Shown here in pieces: positions 1 through 6,705 of a DNA stretch of 12,388 bases; the first letter of the stretch is position 1; each line of letters opens with the position of its first letter. This stretch comes from an uncultured Lachnospiraceae bacterium (GTDB lineage Bacteria > Bacillota > Clostridia > Lachnospirales > Lachnospiraceae). Where the stretch lies: the NCBI GenBank assembly GCA_946631935.1, contig CAMPAP010000112.1, positions 1-12,388 of the forward strand, read 5' to 3'. The translations under genes were made by a program, and so were the position numbers. A model generated the notes under the pieces. That model was given only the letters and a program-made list of their open reading frames with translations, ran no database searches and was not told the origin of the DNA.

Positions 1-143
1 ATATGATCGCTTTCGATATAAACATTTAAAAAATCATGGTTCGGTGGTGTTGTGACTTTTGAAACGGTGGTTTCGTTCATAAGAAGAGCAGCGCGCTCTT
101 TTAGATTAAGCGTAGAAAATGCTTCGGTAAAGATAAAAGACAT
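1..143 (-). CDS. polC: DNA polymerase III PolC-type alpha subunit, N-terminal fragment (cut by the window edge)
   Basis: Only the first 47 codons are inside the window; the gene continues past position 1. The ATG at 141-143 follows an AAGGA Shine-Dalgarno seven bases upstream. The translation opens MSFIFTEAFSTLNLKERAAL and continues through SKVTTP to DFLNVYIES. This fits the PolC N-terminal region, where a short leader precedes a Thr/Lys-rich strand and a D-F-L-x-V-Y motif. PolC is the replicative polymerase of low-GC Gram-positives and carries its own 3'-5' exonuclease. The gene lies 83 bases downstream of ispG, and ispG-polC adjacency is common in Clostridia, which supports the call. A TATAAT-like box on the minus strand (218-223) could be a private -10, but I see no good -35, so co-transcription with ispG is equally possible. 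Confidence is limited by the short fragment. Confidence 0.72.
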   Translation of the reverse strand, partial: MSFIFTEAFSTLNLKERAALLMNETTVSKVTTPPNHDFLNVYIESDH

Positions 144-226
144 ATTCAATTCCTTTCATAAACAGTCCTGCCGTGGCGCTTTCGCCTTCCCGAACAGGTA
201 CAATAAGCAACGAAAAAATTATAAAA

Positions 227-1285
227 CTATTTATTCCAATTATCCAGTTCTGATTTCAGAACATCCAAAAGTTCCTCTTCCGGAACCTTTTTTATTATCT
301 CGCCCTTTTTTATAAGAAGCCCCTCTCCAATACCTCCTGCAATGCCAAGATCGGCTTCCTTTGCTTCACCGGGACCGTTAACAACACATCCCATAACCGC
401 AAGTTTTATATTGTAGGGATAGTTTTCAGCAAGTTTTTCAACTTTGTTGGCAAGAGAGATAAGATCTATCTTTGTTCTTCCGCATGTAGGGCATGATACT
501 ACATCTATACCGCCCTCTCTTAAGCCAAGAGTCTTAAGGATCAGTCTTGCAGAGACTATCTCTTCAAGGGGATCTCCCGTAAGAGACACTCTTATAGTAT
601 CTCCTATTCCCTGACCCAGGATAAGTCCAAGTCCCACGGATGATTTGATATTACCGCTCCTTACGGTTCCGGACTCGGTGATTCCAACATGAAGAGGATA
701 AGGAGTCTTTCCCGCAATGAGTTCATGAGCCTTTACACACATCAAAACATTTGAAGATTTGATACTTATGACAAGATTGTCATAACCCATATCTTCTATC
801 AGTTTAACCTTATCAAGAGCACTTTCCGTTATACCCTCAGCAGTAACACCGCCGTATTTTTCAATAAGATTTTTTTCAAGAGAACCGGAATTGACACCGA
901 CCCTGATGGGGATATTTTTCTGGGATGCCAGATCAACCACTTCTCTTACCTTGTCTGAAGAGCCGATATTTCCGGGGTTGATCCTTATCTTATCGGCACC
1001 GTTATCGATAGCCATAAGAGCCATTTTATGATCAAAATGAATATCAGCAACAAGAGGGATGGAGATCTGTTTTTTTATCTCCTTTATAGCCCTTGCACTG
1101 TCTTCATCAGGCACGGTACATCTTACGATTTCACACCCTGCCTTCTCAAGTGCATGGATCTGGCTGACAGTCGCTTTTATATCGGATGTGGGGGTGTTTG
1201 TCATTGACTGGATCGCAATGGGATTTCCATGACCTATCCTGACTCCGCCAATATTTATCTCTTTTGTATTGTCTCTTGCAGCCAT
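227..1285 (-). CDS. ispG: (E)-4-hydroxy-3-methylbut-2-enyl-diphosphate synthase IspG (GcpE)
   Basis: IspG converts methylerythritol cyclodiphosphate to HMBPP, the penultimate step of the MEP isoprenoid pathway. It is a cytosolic [4Fe-4S] enzyme using flavodoxin or ferredoxin electrons. The 352-residue protein has the short bacterial architecture: a TIM barrel (about 1-245) and a C-terminal cluster domain. The cluster ligands are visible as CPTCGRT (Cys265, Cys268), Cys300 in MGCVVNGPGE and Glu307; these match the known three-Cys-one-Glu set. Barrel signatures include PIAIQSMTNTPT (22-33), ADIHFD (80-85) and RINPGNIG (101-108). The ATG is preceded by a GAGGT Shine-Dalgarno seven bases away. 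The gene heads a leftward unit with polC and is divergent from dprA. In many Firmicutes ispG follows dxr and rseP, but here they are not adjacent. I see no convincing promoter in the divergent gap for this strand. Confidence 0.97.
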   Translation of the reverse strand: MAARDNTKEINIGGVRIGHGNPIAIQSMTNTPTSDIKATVSQIHALEKAGCEIVRCTVPDEDSARAIKEIKKQISIPLVADIHFDHKMALMAIDNGADKIRINPGNIGSSDKVREVVDLASQKNIPIRVGVNSGSLEKNLIEKYGGVTAEGITESALDKVKLIEDMGYDNLVISIKSSNVLMCVKAHELIAGKTPYPLHVGITESGTVRSGNIKSSVGLGLILGQGIGDTIRVSLTGDPLEEIVSARLILKTLGLREGGIDVVSCPTCGRTKIDLISLANKVEKLAENYPYNIKLAVMGCVVNGPGEAKEADLGIAGGIGEGLLIKKGEIIKKVPEEELLDVLKSELDNWNK

Positions 1286-1365
1286 TTATATTACCTCAAA
1301 AAAAAGTCTGATATGTTTTTTACGTACGAAAATATAGTATCACATTTAGCGTATAAATAAATGTC

Positions 1366-1395
1366 TTGACATATCCGGATGCCTTGTCCTAATAT
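1366..1395 (+). promoter_or_regulatory. Sigma-70/SigA-type promoter for dprA-comM
   Basis: A perfect TTGACA -35 box (1366-1371) is followed after 18 bases by TAATAT (1390-1395). Transcription would begin near 1402, leaving a leader of about 65 bases before the dprA start. It lies in the ispG/dprA divergent gap and points at dprA. Confidence 0.7.
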
Positions 1396-1414
1396 AAATC
1401 CTGCGTATGATCAT

Positions 1415-1433
1415 GGGCGTTCGCCCGATTTTT
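1415..1433 (+). terminator. Short GC hairpin with T tail in the dprA leader (possible attenuator)
   Basis: GGGC (1415-1418) pairs with GCCC (1423-1426) across a GTTC loop, with a possible T-G wobble outside it. The stem is followed by GATTTTT and then by a second TTTT run (1437-1440). The T tail lies on the plus-strand side, so it acts only on transcripts from the promoter just upstream. The stem is short, so it may only partly terminate or may be a coincidence. Confidence 0.4.
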
Positions 1434-1466
1434 CCATTTTAAATACCTTAGCGGAAAGGCCTGTAA

Positions 1467-2696
1467 ATGTATTCCTGCGAAAACTTTTTTGCAAGGGTCC
1501 ATGAAAGCGAAAGAGCTTATGCTTTTTGGCTTGTCAGTGTGCCGTGGATAGGTAACGGTCCAATACCAAGACTCCTTGAGTATTACGGTTCGCCAAAAGA
1601 TATCTATAAAGCATCTGATGAAGACATTGAAAAGATCCCGGGAAGAAAAGTAAATACCGGTCCACTTTTAAAATACAGAAAAGAACATGATATCTTCAGA
1701 AAATACGATGAATTCCAAAGATCCGGGATGAAGCTTTCCTTTGTATTTGATGAAGATTATCCTCTCAGACTTAAAAATATTCCGGACCCTCCCTACGGAC
1801 TTTTTTACATGGGTGATCTTCCCGAAAATAACAAGCTTTCCGTAGCGGTTATAGGCGCAAGACAGTGTTCTGAATACGGAAGATATATTGCCAGTAACCT
1901 GGGAAAAGCACTTGGAAGCAATGACATAAATCTCATAAGCGGCATGGCAGTCGGCATAGACGGAATAAGCCAGGGCTCCGCCATAGCATCAGGGGGGCGA
2001 TCCTTTGCCGTTTTGGGAAGCGGAGCAGACATTTGTTATCCGGAAAGCAATAAAGGGCTTTATGAAGATCTGAAAAAAGCAGGTGGGATAATCTCATCAT
2101 ATCCTCCGGGAACAAAAGCCATCTCCTGCTTTTTCCCTCCCAGAAACAGGATCGTAAGCGGACTTTCGGATGCGGTTGTGGTCATAGAAGCAAGAACAAG
2201 GAGCGGAACTCTCATAACGGTTGACATGGCCTTAGAACAGGGAAGGGATATATATGCCGTTCCGGGAAGGCTCGGAGATGAACTGTCTGCAGGCTGTAAC
2301 GGTCTCATAGGGCACGGAGCAAGAGTTTATCTTGATCCTGAAATATTCATGCAGGATCTTACGGAAGATCATATGGATGTATTTGAATACGGAAACGGGA
2401 CGGACTGTTTCAGATCAGGGAAAATAATACCTCTATATGATTCAGAGCGTGACAAACGTCACAGAAATTACTGCACGGAAAAGAAACACTTTCCAAAGCT
2501 GGATCAGTCCCATCTTGAGATATACAGCCGTCTTTCCTTTACGCCAAAAACACCTGAAGAGATCCATATTGAAATCCTGAATGAAGGAAAAGATTCCCCG
2601 GGGGAAACCGGTATATGCCTGATCCTCATGGAATTATGCCTTCAGGAACATGCATTTCAGGTCAGTCCCGGGTATTACATTAAAAAATCATCTTAA
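1467..2696 (+). CDS. dprA: DNA-processing protein DprA (Smf)
   Basis: DprA binds incoming single-stranded DNA during natural transformation, shields it and loads RecA. The 409-residue protein has an N-terminal helix-hairpin-helix/SAM-like region (about 15-65), then the Rossmann-like DprA core (about 95-300). Core motifs are VAVIGARQCSEYG (126-138), SGMAVGIDG (158-166), LGSGADICYPESN (183-195), FPPRNRIVSGLSD (223-235) and SGTLITVDMALEQGRDIYAVPG (246-267, with a Gly-rich turn). A C-terminal segment (about 345-405) fits the winged-helix domain. The ATG follows an AAAGG ribosome binding site by eight bases. The gene is the first of a two-gene unit: its TAA (2694-2696) overlaps the AAGGAG Shine-Dalgarno of comM, which suggests coupled translation. 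Many Lachnospiraceae and other Firmicutes place dprA between comM and topA; here the order is dprA then comM, without topA. DprA is also common in species not known to be transformable. Confidence 0.95.
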   Translation: MYSCENFFARVHESERAYAFWLVSVPWIGNGPIPRLLEYYGSPKDIYKASDEDIEKIPGRKVNTGPLLKYRKEHDIFRKYDEFQRSGMKLSFVFDEDYPLRLKNIPDPPYGLFYMGDLPENNKLSVAVIGARQCSEYGRYIASNLGKALGSNDINLISGMAVGIDGISQGSAIASGGRSFAVLGSGADICYPESNKGLYEDLKKAGGIISSYPPGTKAISCFFPPRNRIVSGLSDAVVVIEARTRSGTLITVDMALEQGRDIYAVPGRLGDELSAGCNGLIGHGARVYLDPEIFMQDLTEDHMDVFEYGNGTDCFRSGKIIPLYDSERDKRHRNYCTEKKHFPKLDQSHLEIYSRLSFTPKTPEEIHIEILNEGKDSPGETGICLILMELCLQEHAFQVSPGYYIKKSS

Positions 2697-2705
2697 GGAG
2701 CAAAA

Positions 2706-4238
2706 ATGTTTTCTGATATCATAACAGCTGCATTAAGCGGAATAAGCGCCCTTATAGTACATGTTGAAACGGATATAAACCGGGGGCTTCCTGTTTTTAA
2801 TATAGTCGGTTCACCCGGCAGTGAGATCCGTGAATCAAAAGACCGGGTAAGGGCGGCCCTGAAAAATACCGGGATCACAATACCCCCATCAAGGATCACG
2901 GTTAATCTTTCACCGGGAGATCTCAAAAAAGATTCTACATCTTATGACCTGCCAATAACGATAGGTCTGCTTACTGCTCTTGAATATCTTCCGCCGTCAT
3001 GCACGGAAGGAATCCTGTTTCTTGGTGAAATAGCCTTAAACGGCGAGATACGCCCCGTAAGAGGAGTGCTCCCCATAATAAGCACAGCAGCAAAATTAGG
3101 GATCAGGGAATGTATAATTCCTGCCGAAAATGCTGCCGAAGGATCTGTGGTTCCCGGAATAAAAGTAAGAGGTGCTGCAGATCTTAAAAAAGTCATTGAT
3201 TATCTTCAGACAAAGGACGAGAGCATCCTGCCTTCTTTATATACGGATCCTTCCGAAATCCTTTATAAAGGCAACGAAAAATACCCGGATTTCAGCGATG
3301 TATGCGGACAGGAAAGAGCAAAAAAAGCTGCCGTGATCAGCGCTGCAGGTTTTCATTCACTTCTTATGACAGGTCCTCCGGGTGCGGGAAAATCCATGAT
3401 TGCAAGGAGGATCCCCGGGATAATGCCTCCTCTTTCACTCTCGGAAAGTTTGGAACTTACCACCATATATTCAATAGCAGGAACGAAACCTTTCGGAAAA
3501 GCTCTGATCACAAAAAGATCCTTTCAGGCACCTCATCATACAGTATCAAGCAGAGCCCTGACAGGAGGAGGCATTGATCCAAAGCCGGGGATCATATCCC
3601 TTGCGCACAGATCAGTTCTCTTCCTTGATGAATTTACCGAATTCGGAAGAGATGCAATAGAAAGCTTAAGGCAACCCCTTGAAGATAAAAAGATCAGGAT
3701 ATCAAGAGTCAGATATTCCGTGGAATATCCTGCTGATTTTTTACTTATCTGTGCCATGAATCCCTGTCCATGCGGGTATTACCCGGACAGAGGAAAGTGC
3801 AGATGCAGCGAAAACGATATAAAAAGATATCTTGGAAAAATATCAGGACCTATCCTTGACAGGATAGACCTGTGCACAGAGCTTAAAAACATAAGCATTT
3901 CAGAAATAATGGATGGAGGAAAAAAACTGAGTTCCGAAGAGATGTCAGAGTATGTATCAAGAGCAAGAAATATGCAAAAAGAAAGATATAAAAACACTGA
4001 AATAAGATTCAATGCAGATCTTAAAGCTGATGACATTAAAAAATACTGTCATCTTGGGAAGGAAGAAGAAACAATAGCAGAGGAACTTTACAAAAAGCTA
4101 AGCCTTTCAGCAAGGTCATATCACAGGATACTCAGAGTATCAAGAACGATAGCTGACACTGAAGGTTCAGCTGAGATAAAAAAAGAACACCTTCTTGAAG
4201 CGGCATCATACCGGCCGGATCTTGATTACTTCAGATAG
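2706..4238 (+). CDS. comM: YifB/ComM family Mg-chelatase-like AAA+ ATPase
   Basis: ComM is a hexameric helicase that drives branch migration when transforming DNA recombines with the chromosome. Clostridial YifB members are inferred to act similarly. The 510-residue length is normal for the family. The N-terminal ChlI/Lon-protease-like domain (about 1-170) opens with the typical MFSDIITAALSGI and has GLPVFNIVGSPGSEIRESKDR (27-47). The AAA+ domain has Walker A GPPGAGKS (223-230), Walker B LFLDEF (305-310) and an ILDRIDL arginine segment (383-389). A four-cysteine cluster, NPCPCGYY...KCRCS (Cys353, 355, 365, 367), is the family's characteristic zinc-binding-type insert. A C-terminal helical lid (about 440-505) carries SARSYHRILRVSRTIAD. 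The AAGGAG Shine-Dalgarno sits six bases before the ATG and overlaps the dprA stop. Transcription converges on pilT, with a hairpin between the two genes. Confidence 0.93.
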   Translation: MFSDIITAALSGISALIVHVETDINRGLPVFNIVGSPGSEIRESKDRVRAALKNTGITIPPSRITVNLSPGDLKKDSTSYDLPITIGLLTALEYLPPSCTEGILFLGEIALNGEIRPVRGVLPIISTAAKLGIRECIIPAENAAEGSVVPGIKVRGAADLKKVIDYLQTKDESILPSLYTDPSEILYKGNEKYPDFSDVCGQERAKKAAVISAAGFHSLLMTGPPGAGKSMIARRIPGIMPPLSLSESLELTTIYSIAGTKPFGKALITKRSFQAPHHTVSSRALTGGGIDPKPGIISLAHRSVLFLDEFTEFGRDAIESLRQPLEDKKIRISRVRYSVEYPADFLLICAMNPCPCGYYPDRGKCRCSENDIKRYLGKISGPILDRIDLCTELKNISISEIMDGGKKLSSEEMSEYVSRARNMQKERYKNTEIRFNADLKADDIKKYCHLGKEEETIAEELYKKLSLSARSYHRILRVSRTIADTEGSAEIKKEHLLEAASYRPDLDYFR

Positions 4239-4290
4239 TATCAGAAAAAAAAAATTTGATTTCCGGACAGAATCAGGTATAAAACAAAAC

Positions 4291-4321
4291 GGATGCTCCC
4301 TGTAAAATACAGGAAGCATCC
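4291..4321 (-). terminator. Hairpin terminator between convergent comM and pilT
   Basis: GGATGCT-C-CCTGT (4291-4303) pairs with ACAGG-A-AGCATCC (4309-4321): 12 pairs with one C/A mismatch and an AAAAT loop. On the minus strand the stem is followed by GTTTTGTTTTAT, a T-rich tail suited to ending pilT transcripts. On the plus strand the following ATATTT is a weaker tail, so it may also serve comM less efficiently. It starts eight bases beyond the pilT stop. Confidence 0.7.
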
Positions 4322-4328
4322 ATATTTA

Positions 4329-5384
4329 TCAGATCTTGATCTCCATTGCATCCGGATCCTGGGCAAAATGGATTGCCTGGTCTCTGTCGATCTTTCCTTC
4401 GTAGAAGAAGTTGCAGATGGCTTCGTCCATGGTGATCATACCCATTGCCTTATTGGTCTGCATTACACCCATGATCTGGTGGGACTTACCTTCACGGATA
4501 AGGTTTCTGATAGCGTGGTTAGCAAGAAGAACCTCAAATGCAGCAACACGGCCTTTTCCGTCGTATGTAGGAATGAGCTGCTGGGAGATGACTGCCTCAA
4601 GAACACCCGCAAGCTGGACTCTGATCTGCTGCTGCTGGTGAGGAGGGAATACATCGATAACACGGTCAACGGTTGAAGCAGCACCGATGGTATGGAGTGT
4701 TGAAAGGACCAGGTGACCTGTCTCTGCTGCGGTAATGGCAGTTGAAATGGTCTCAAGGTCTCTCATCTCACCGACGAGGATAACATCGGGGTCTTCACGA
4801 AGTGCTGCACGGAGTGCATTTGCATATGAGTTGGAGTCCATACCGATCTCACGCTGGTTTACAATGGATCTCTTATGCATGTGCAGATACTCGATAGGAT
4901 CCTCAAGGGTTATGATATGTGCATCACGGTGCTCATTGATCTTATCTATGATGGATGCAAGTGTTGTTGATTTACCGGATCCTGTAGGACCGGTTACAAG
5001 AACAAGTCCTCTCTTTCTTTCGTAAAGTTCGATGACCGCCTTGGGAACACCGAGCTTTTCGGGATTGGGAATCTCGGTACCGACAAGTCTGAGTGCAAGA
5101 CCTGCGGAACCTCTCTGTTTAAAGATATTAACACGGTAACGGCCGAGTGCGGGGATGGAGAATGACATATCGTATTCACCGATCTCCATGAATTTATCCT
5201 TCTGCTCCTGATTGGCAATGGACATTACCACATCGAGAGTATCCTGAGGCATCAGTCTGTCGTACCCGTCCACTTTGATAAGGCTGCCGTTGACTCTCAT
5301 CATGGGAGGCACACCAACCGTAATATGAACGTCACTGGCTCCTGCATTTTTAGCTTTCTGCATTACGTCATAGATATCAACCAT
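4329..5384 (-). CDS. pilT: Type IV pilus retraction ATPase PilT
   Basis: PilT is a hexameric cytoplasmic motor that depolymerises type IV pili, powering twitching motility and, in transformable species, pilus-driven DNA uptake. The 351-residue length is typical. An N-terminal PAS-like domain (about 1-100) includes ASDVHITVG (16-24). The RecA-like domain shows Walker A GPTGSGKST (132-140), the Asp box ITLEDPIEY (158-166), Walker B VILVGEMRD (201-209) and the His box GHLVLSTLHT (223-232). AIRNLIREGK (291-300) is the C-terminal signature that distinguishes PilT from assembly ATPases and is required for retraction in studied homologs. A GGGGTG ribosome binding site precedes the ATG by about seven bases. 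The gene lies 41 bases downstream of the HD-domain gene on the same strand with no terminator between them, so the two are probably co-transcribed. No other pilus gene is in the window. Confidence 0.96.
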   Translation of the reverse strand: MVDIYDVMQKAKNAGASDVHITVGVPPMMRVNGSLIKVDGYDRLMPQDTLDVVMSIANQEQKDKFMEIGEYDMSFSIPALGRYRVNIFKQRGSAGLALRLVGTEIPNPEKLGVPKAVIELYERKRGLVLVTGPTGSGKSTTLASIIDKINEHRDAHIITLEDPIEYLHMHKRSIVNQREIGMDSNSYANALRAALREDPDVILVGEMRDLETISTAITAAETGHLVLSTLHTIGAASTVDRVIDVFPPHQQQQIRVQLAGVLEAVISQQLIPTYDGKGRVAAFEVLLANHAIRNLIREGKSHQIMGVMQTNKAMGMITMDEAICNFFYEGKIDRDQAIHFAQDPDAMEIKI

Positions 5385-5425
5385 TTTGTTTCACCCCTAA
5401 AAATTATTTATATTTATATTTCCCG

Positions 5426-6523
5426 TCAGGAAATACCGATACCGCTTGCACCGCCCTCATTCATGATATATCTGTTATCGAGGGTCTTCATGATATCAAC
5501 TACTCTGATATCCGAGTGATCCGAATCAGCAAGATCCATGATACTGTTCTGTCTGAATGTTATGACAGTGGGCTTCAATATATTCTGCTGATTCTCGTTT
5601 ATTATAAGTGCCTTTTCACCGGATGAAAGCTCAACGCTCACTCCGGGGAACAGGATAAATACGCTGTCGATAAGAGCCTGGACAACCTCAGGATCATACG
5701 CCCCGGGATTATCCTGAAATTCAAGTATGGCCCTGACCTCGGATAAGCTCTCCCCGGTAAGGCTCATTCCGGTTATCTCGTCATAACGTCCTGCTATATG
5801 AAGTATCTTCGCCTCCGGAAGGACTTTCTTTATCTCAAGATCCATATTAAGATCCAGCGCCTTCTGGCATCTTAGTGCCTGCTGGCATATACGTTTGACC
5901 ATGGGGCCGTCAGTTGCAAAGACCTCATCGAGACCGTCAGCCGCACTGAGGGCTTCATCATACATGTCCCTGATCTTGCCCGGATCTGTCTCTCCGCCAT
6001 AGACAGCGGGATTTTTTGATGAGATCTTTCCGATATCGTGAACAAGAGCAGCAGTCACAAGAATCAGCCTGTTCTCCACGGAAATATTCAGGCGACTTGC
6101 CATAAGGGCACAGAGGATCGCAGTATTGAACATATGACGGCATACATAATCCTCTCTGGATCTCAAATTCTGATAAAAATGAACTTTATCGTCATGATGT
6201 CCGTACTTGCGGATTATCTGGCTTACGATGGTAGGAAGATTTCTCTGCTTTTTAGTGGTGATGATCCTTGTGAGTTCATCCTGAAGGGATGAAACCGTCT
6301 TGATTTCAAACTTTTCAAATTCAAGATCTTCTTCGCTCATGGGAGGAAGGGGCTCTGCCGGTTCGAGAATATAAATACCGAGTAGTCCGAAATTTTTGAC
6401 TGATTCAATACCCGCATCAGTCAGCTTCGCATCTCTTTCATAGAGCAGGACACCGCTCTTGGAATAGATGGGCCTGGCGAGTCTCATTCCGCTCTTCAGA
6501 TCTTCCCACTTAACGAATTTCAA
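5426..6523 (-). CDS. HD-GYP-like domain protein with a degenerate active site, upstream of pilT
   Basis: I choose a TTG start at 6521-6523 because GGGAG lies six bases upstream. An in-frame ATG at 6614-6616 would add 31 residues, but it has no ribosome binding site and falls at the predicted transcription start. The 365-residue product opens MKFVKWEDLKSGMRLARPIY, resembling the short N-terminal domain of many Firmicute HD-GYP proteins. The HD region runs about 115-280, with RHMFN (His130), VHDIGK (His162, Asp163, Lys166) and HIAGRYDEIT (242-251). The C-terminal LFPGVSVELSSGEKALI (291-307) is a beta segment common after HD-GYP domains. Active HD-GYP enzymes hydrolyse cyclic-di-GMP and need a downstream HHExxDGxGYP stretch and an Asp in the A-D-x-Y-D motif. 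Here there is no GYP stretch, and the Asp is Gly (AGRYD). I infer a non-catalytic or altered phosphohydrolase, perhaps a regulator for the co-transcribed pilT. Confidence 0.8.
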   Translation of the reverse strand: MKFVKWEDLKSGMRLARPIYSKSGVLLYERDAKLTDAGIESVKNFGLLGIYILEPAEPLPPMSEEDLEFEKFEIKTVSSLQDELTRIITTKKQRNLPTIVSQIIRKYGHHDDKVHFYQNLRSREDYVCRHMFNTAILCALMASRLNISVENRLILVTAALVHDIGKISSKNPAVYGGETDPGKIRDMYDEALSAADGLDEVFATDGPMVKRICQQALRCQKALDLNMDLEIKKVLPEAKILHIAGRYDEITGMSLTGESLSEVRAILEFQDNPGAYDPEVVQALIDSVFILFPGVSVELSSGEKALIINENQQNILKPTVITFRQNSIMDLADSDHSDIRVVDIMKTLDNRYIMNEGGASGIGIS

Positions 6524-6622
6524 ATCGTACTCCCGGTGATAAACTATAAATGAACTGGATTTTTTATGATTCTTGGAAAAAGAAAGCCAAAAACAATCAT
6601 AAAAACACAAAAACACTAATTT

Positions 6623-6651
6623 ATTTTACAATAGAGAATATAAAATAACAA
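6623..6651 (-). promoter_or_regulatory. Putative promoter for the HD protein-pilT unit
   Basis: On the minus strand TTGTTA (6646-6651) and TAAAAT (6623-6628) are separated by 17 bases. Transcription would start near 6616, giving a leader of about 93 bases to the TTG start at 6523. It lies in the hemW/HD-gene gap. The surrounding sequence is very AT-rich, so chance matches are possible. Confidence 0.5.
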
Positions 6652-6705
6652 GAAAAATCAATCAGATCAGAATAAAGTCATTGGGAAAAATCCATCCCGT
6701 TTTTA

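Noticed and set aside
175..186. GGCG/CGCC hairpin between ispG and polC as a terminator
   Set aside because: Only four base pairs and no T run on the minus strand after it; polC is more likely co-transcribed or served by a weak promoter.
52..315. Plus-strand open frame of 87 codons near the left edge
   Set aside because: It lies opposite the polC start and the ispG 3' end, has no family resemblance and no ribosome binding site. The opposite-strand reading explains the region.
4293..4676. Plus-strand open frame of 127 codons opposite pilT
   Set aside because: It is a shadow of pilT in antisense; it starts within the terminator hairpin and shows no recognisable domain.
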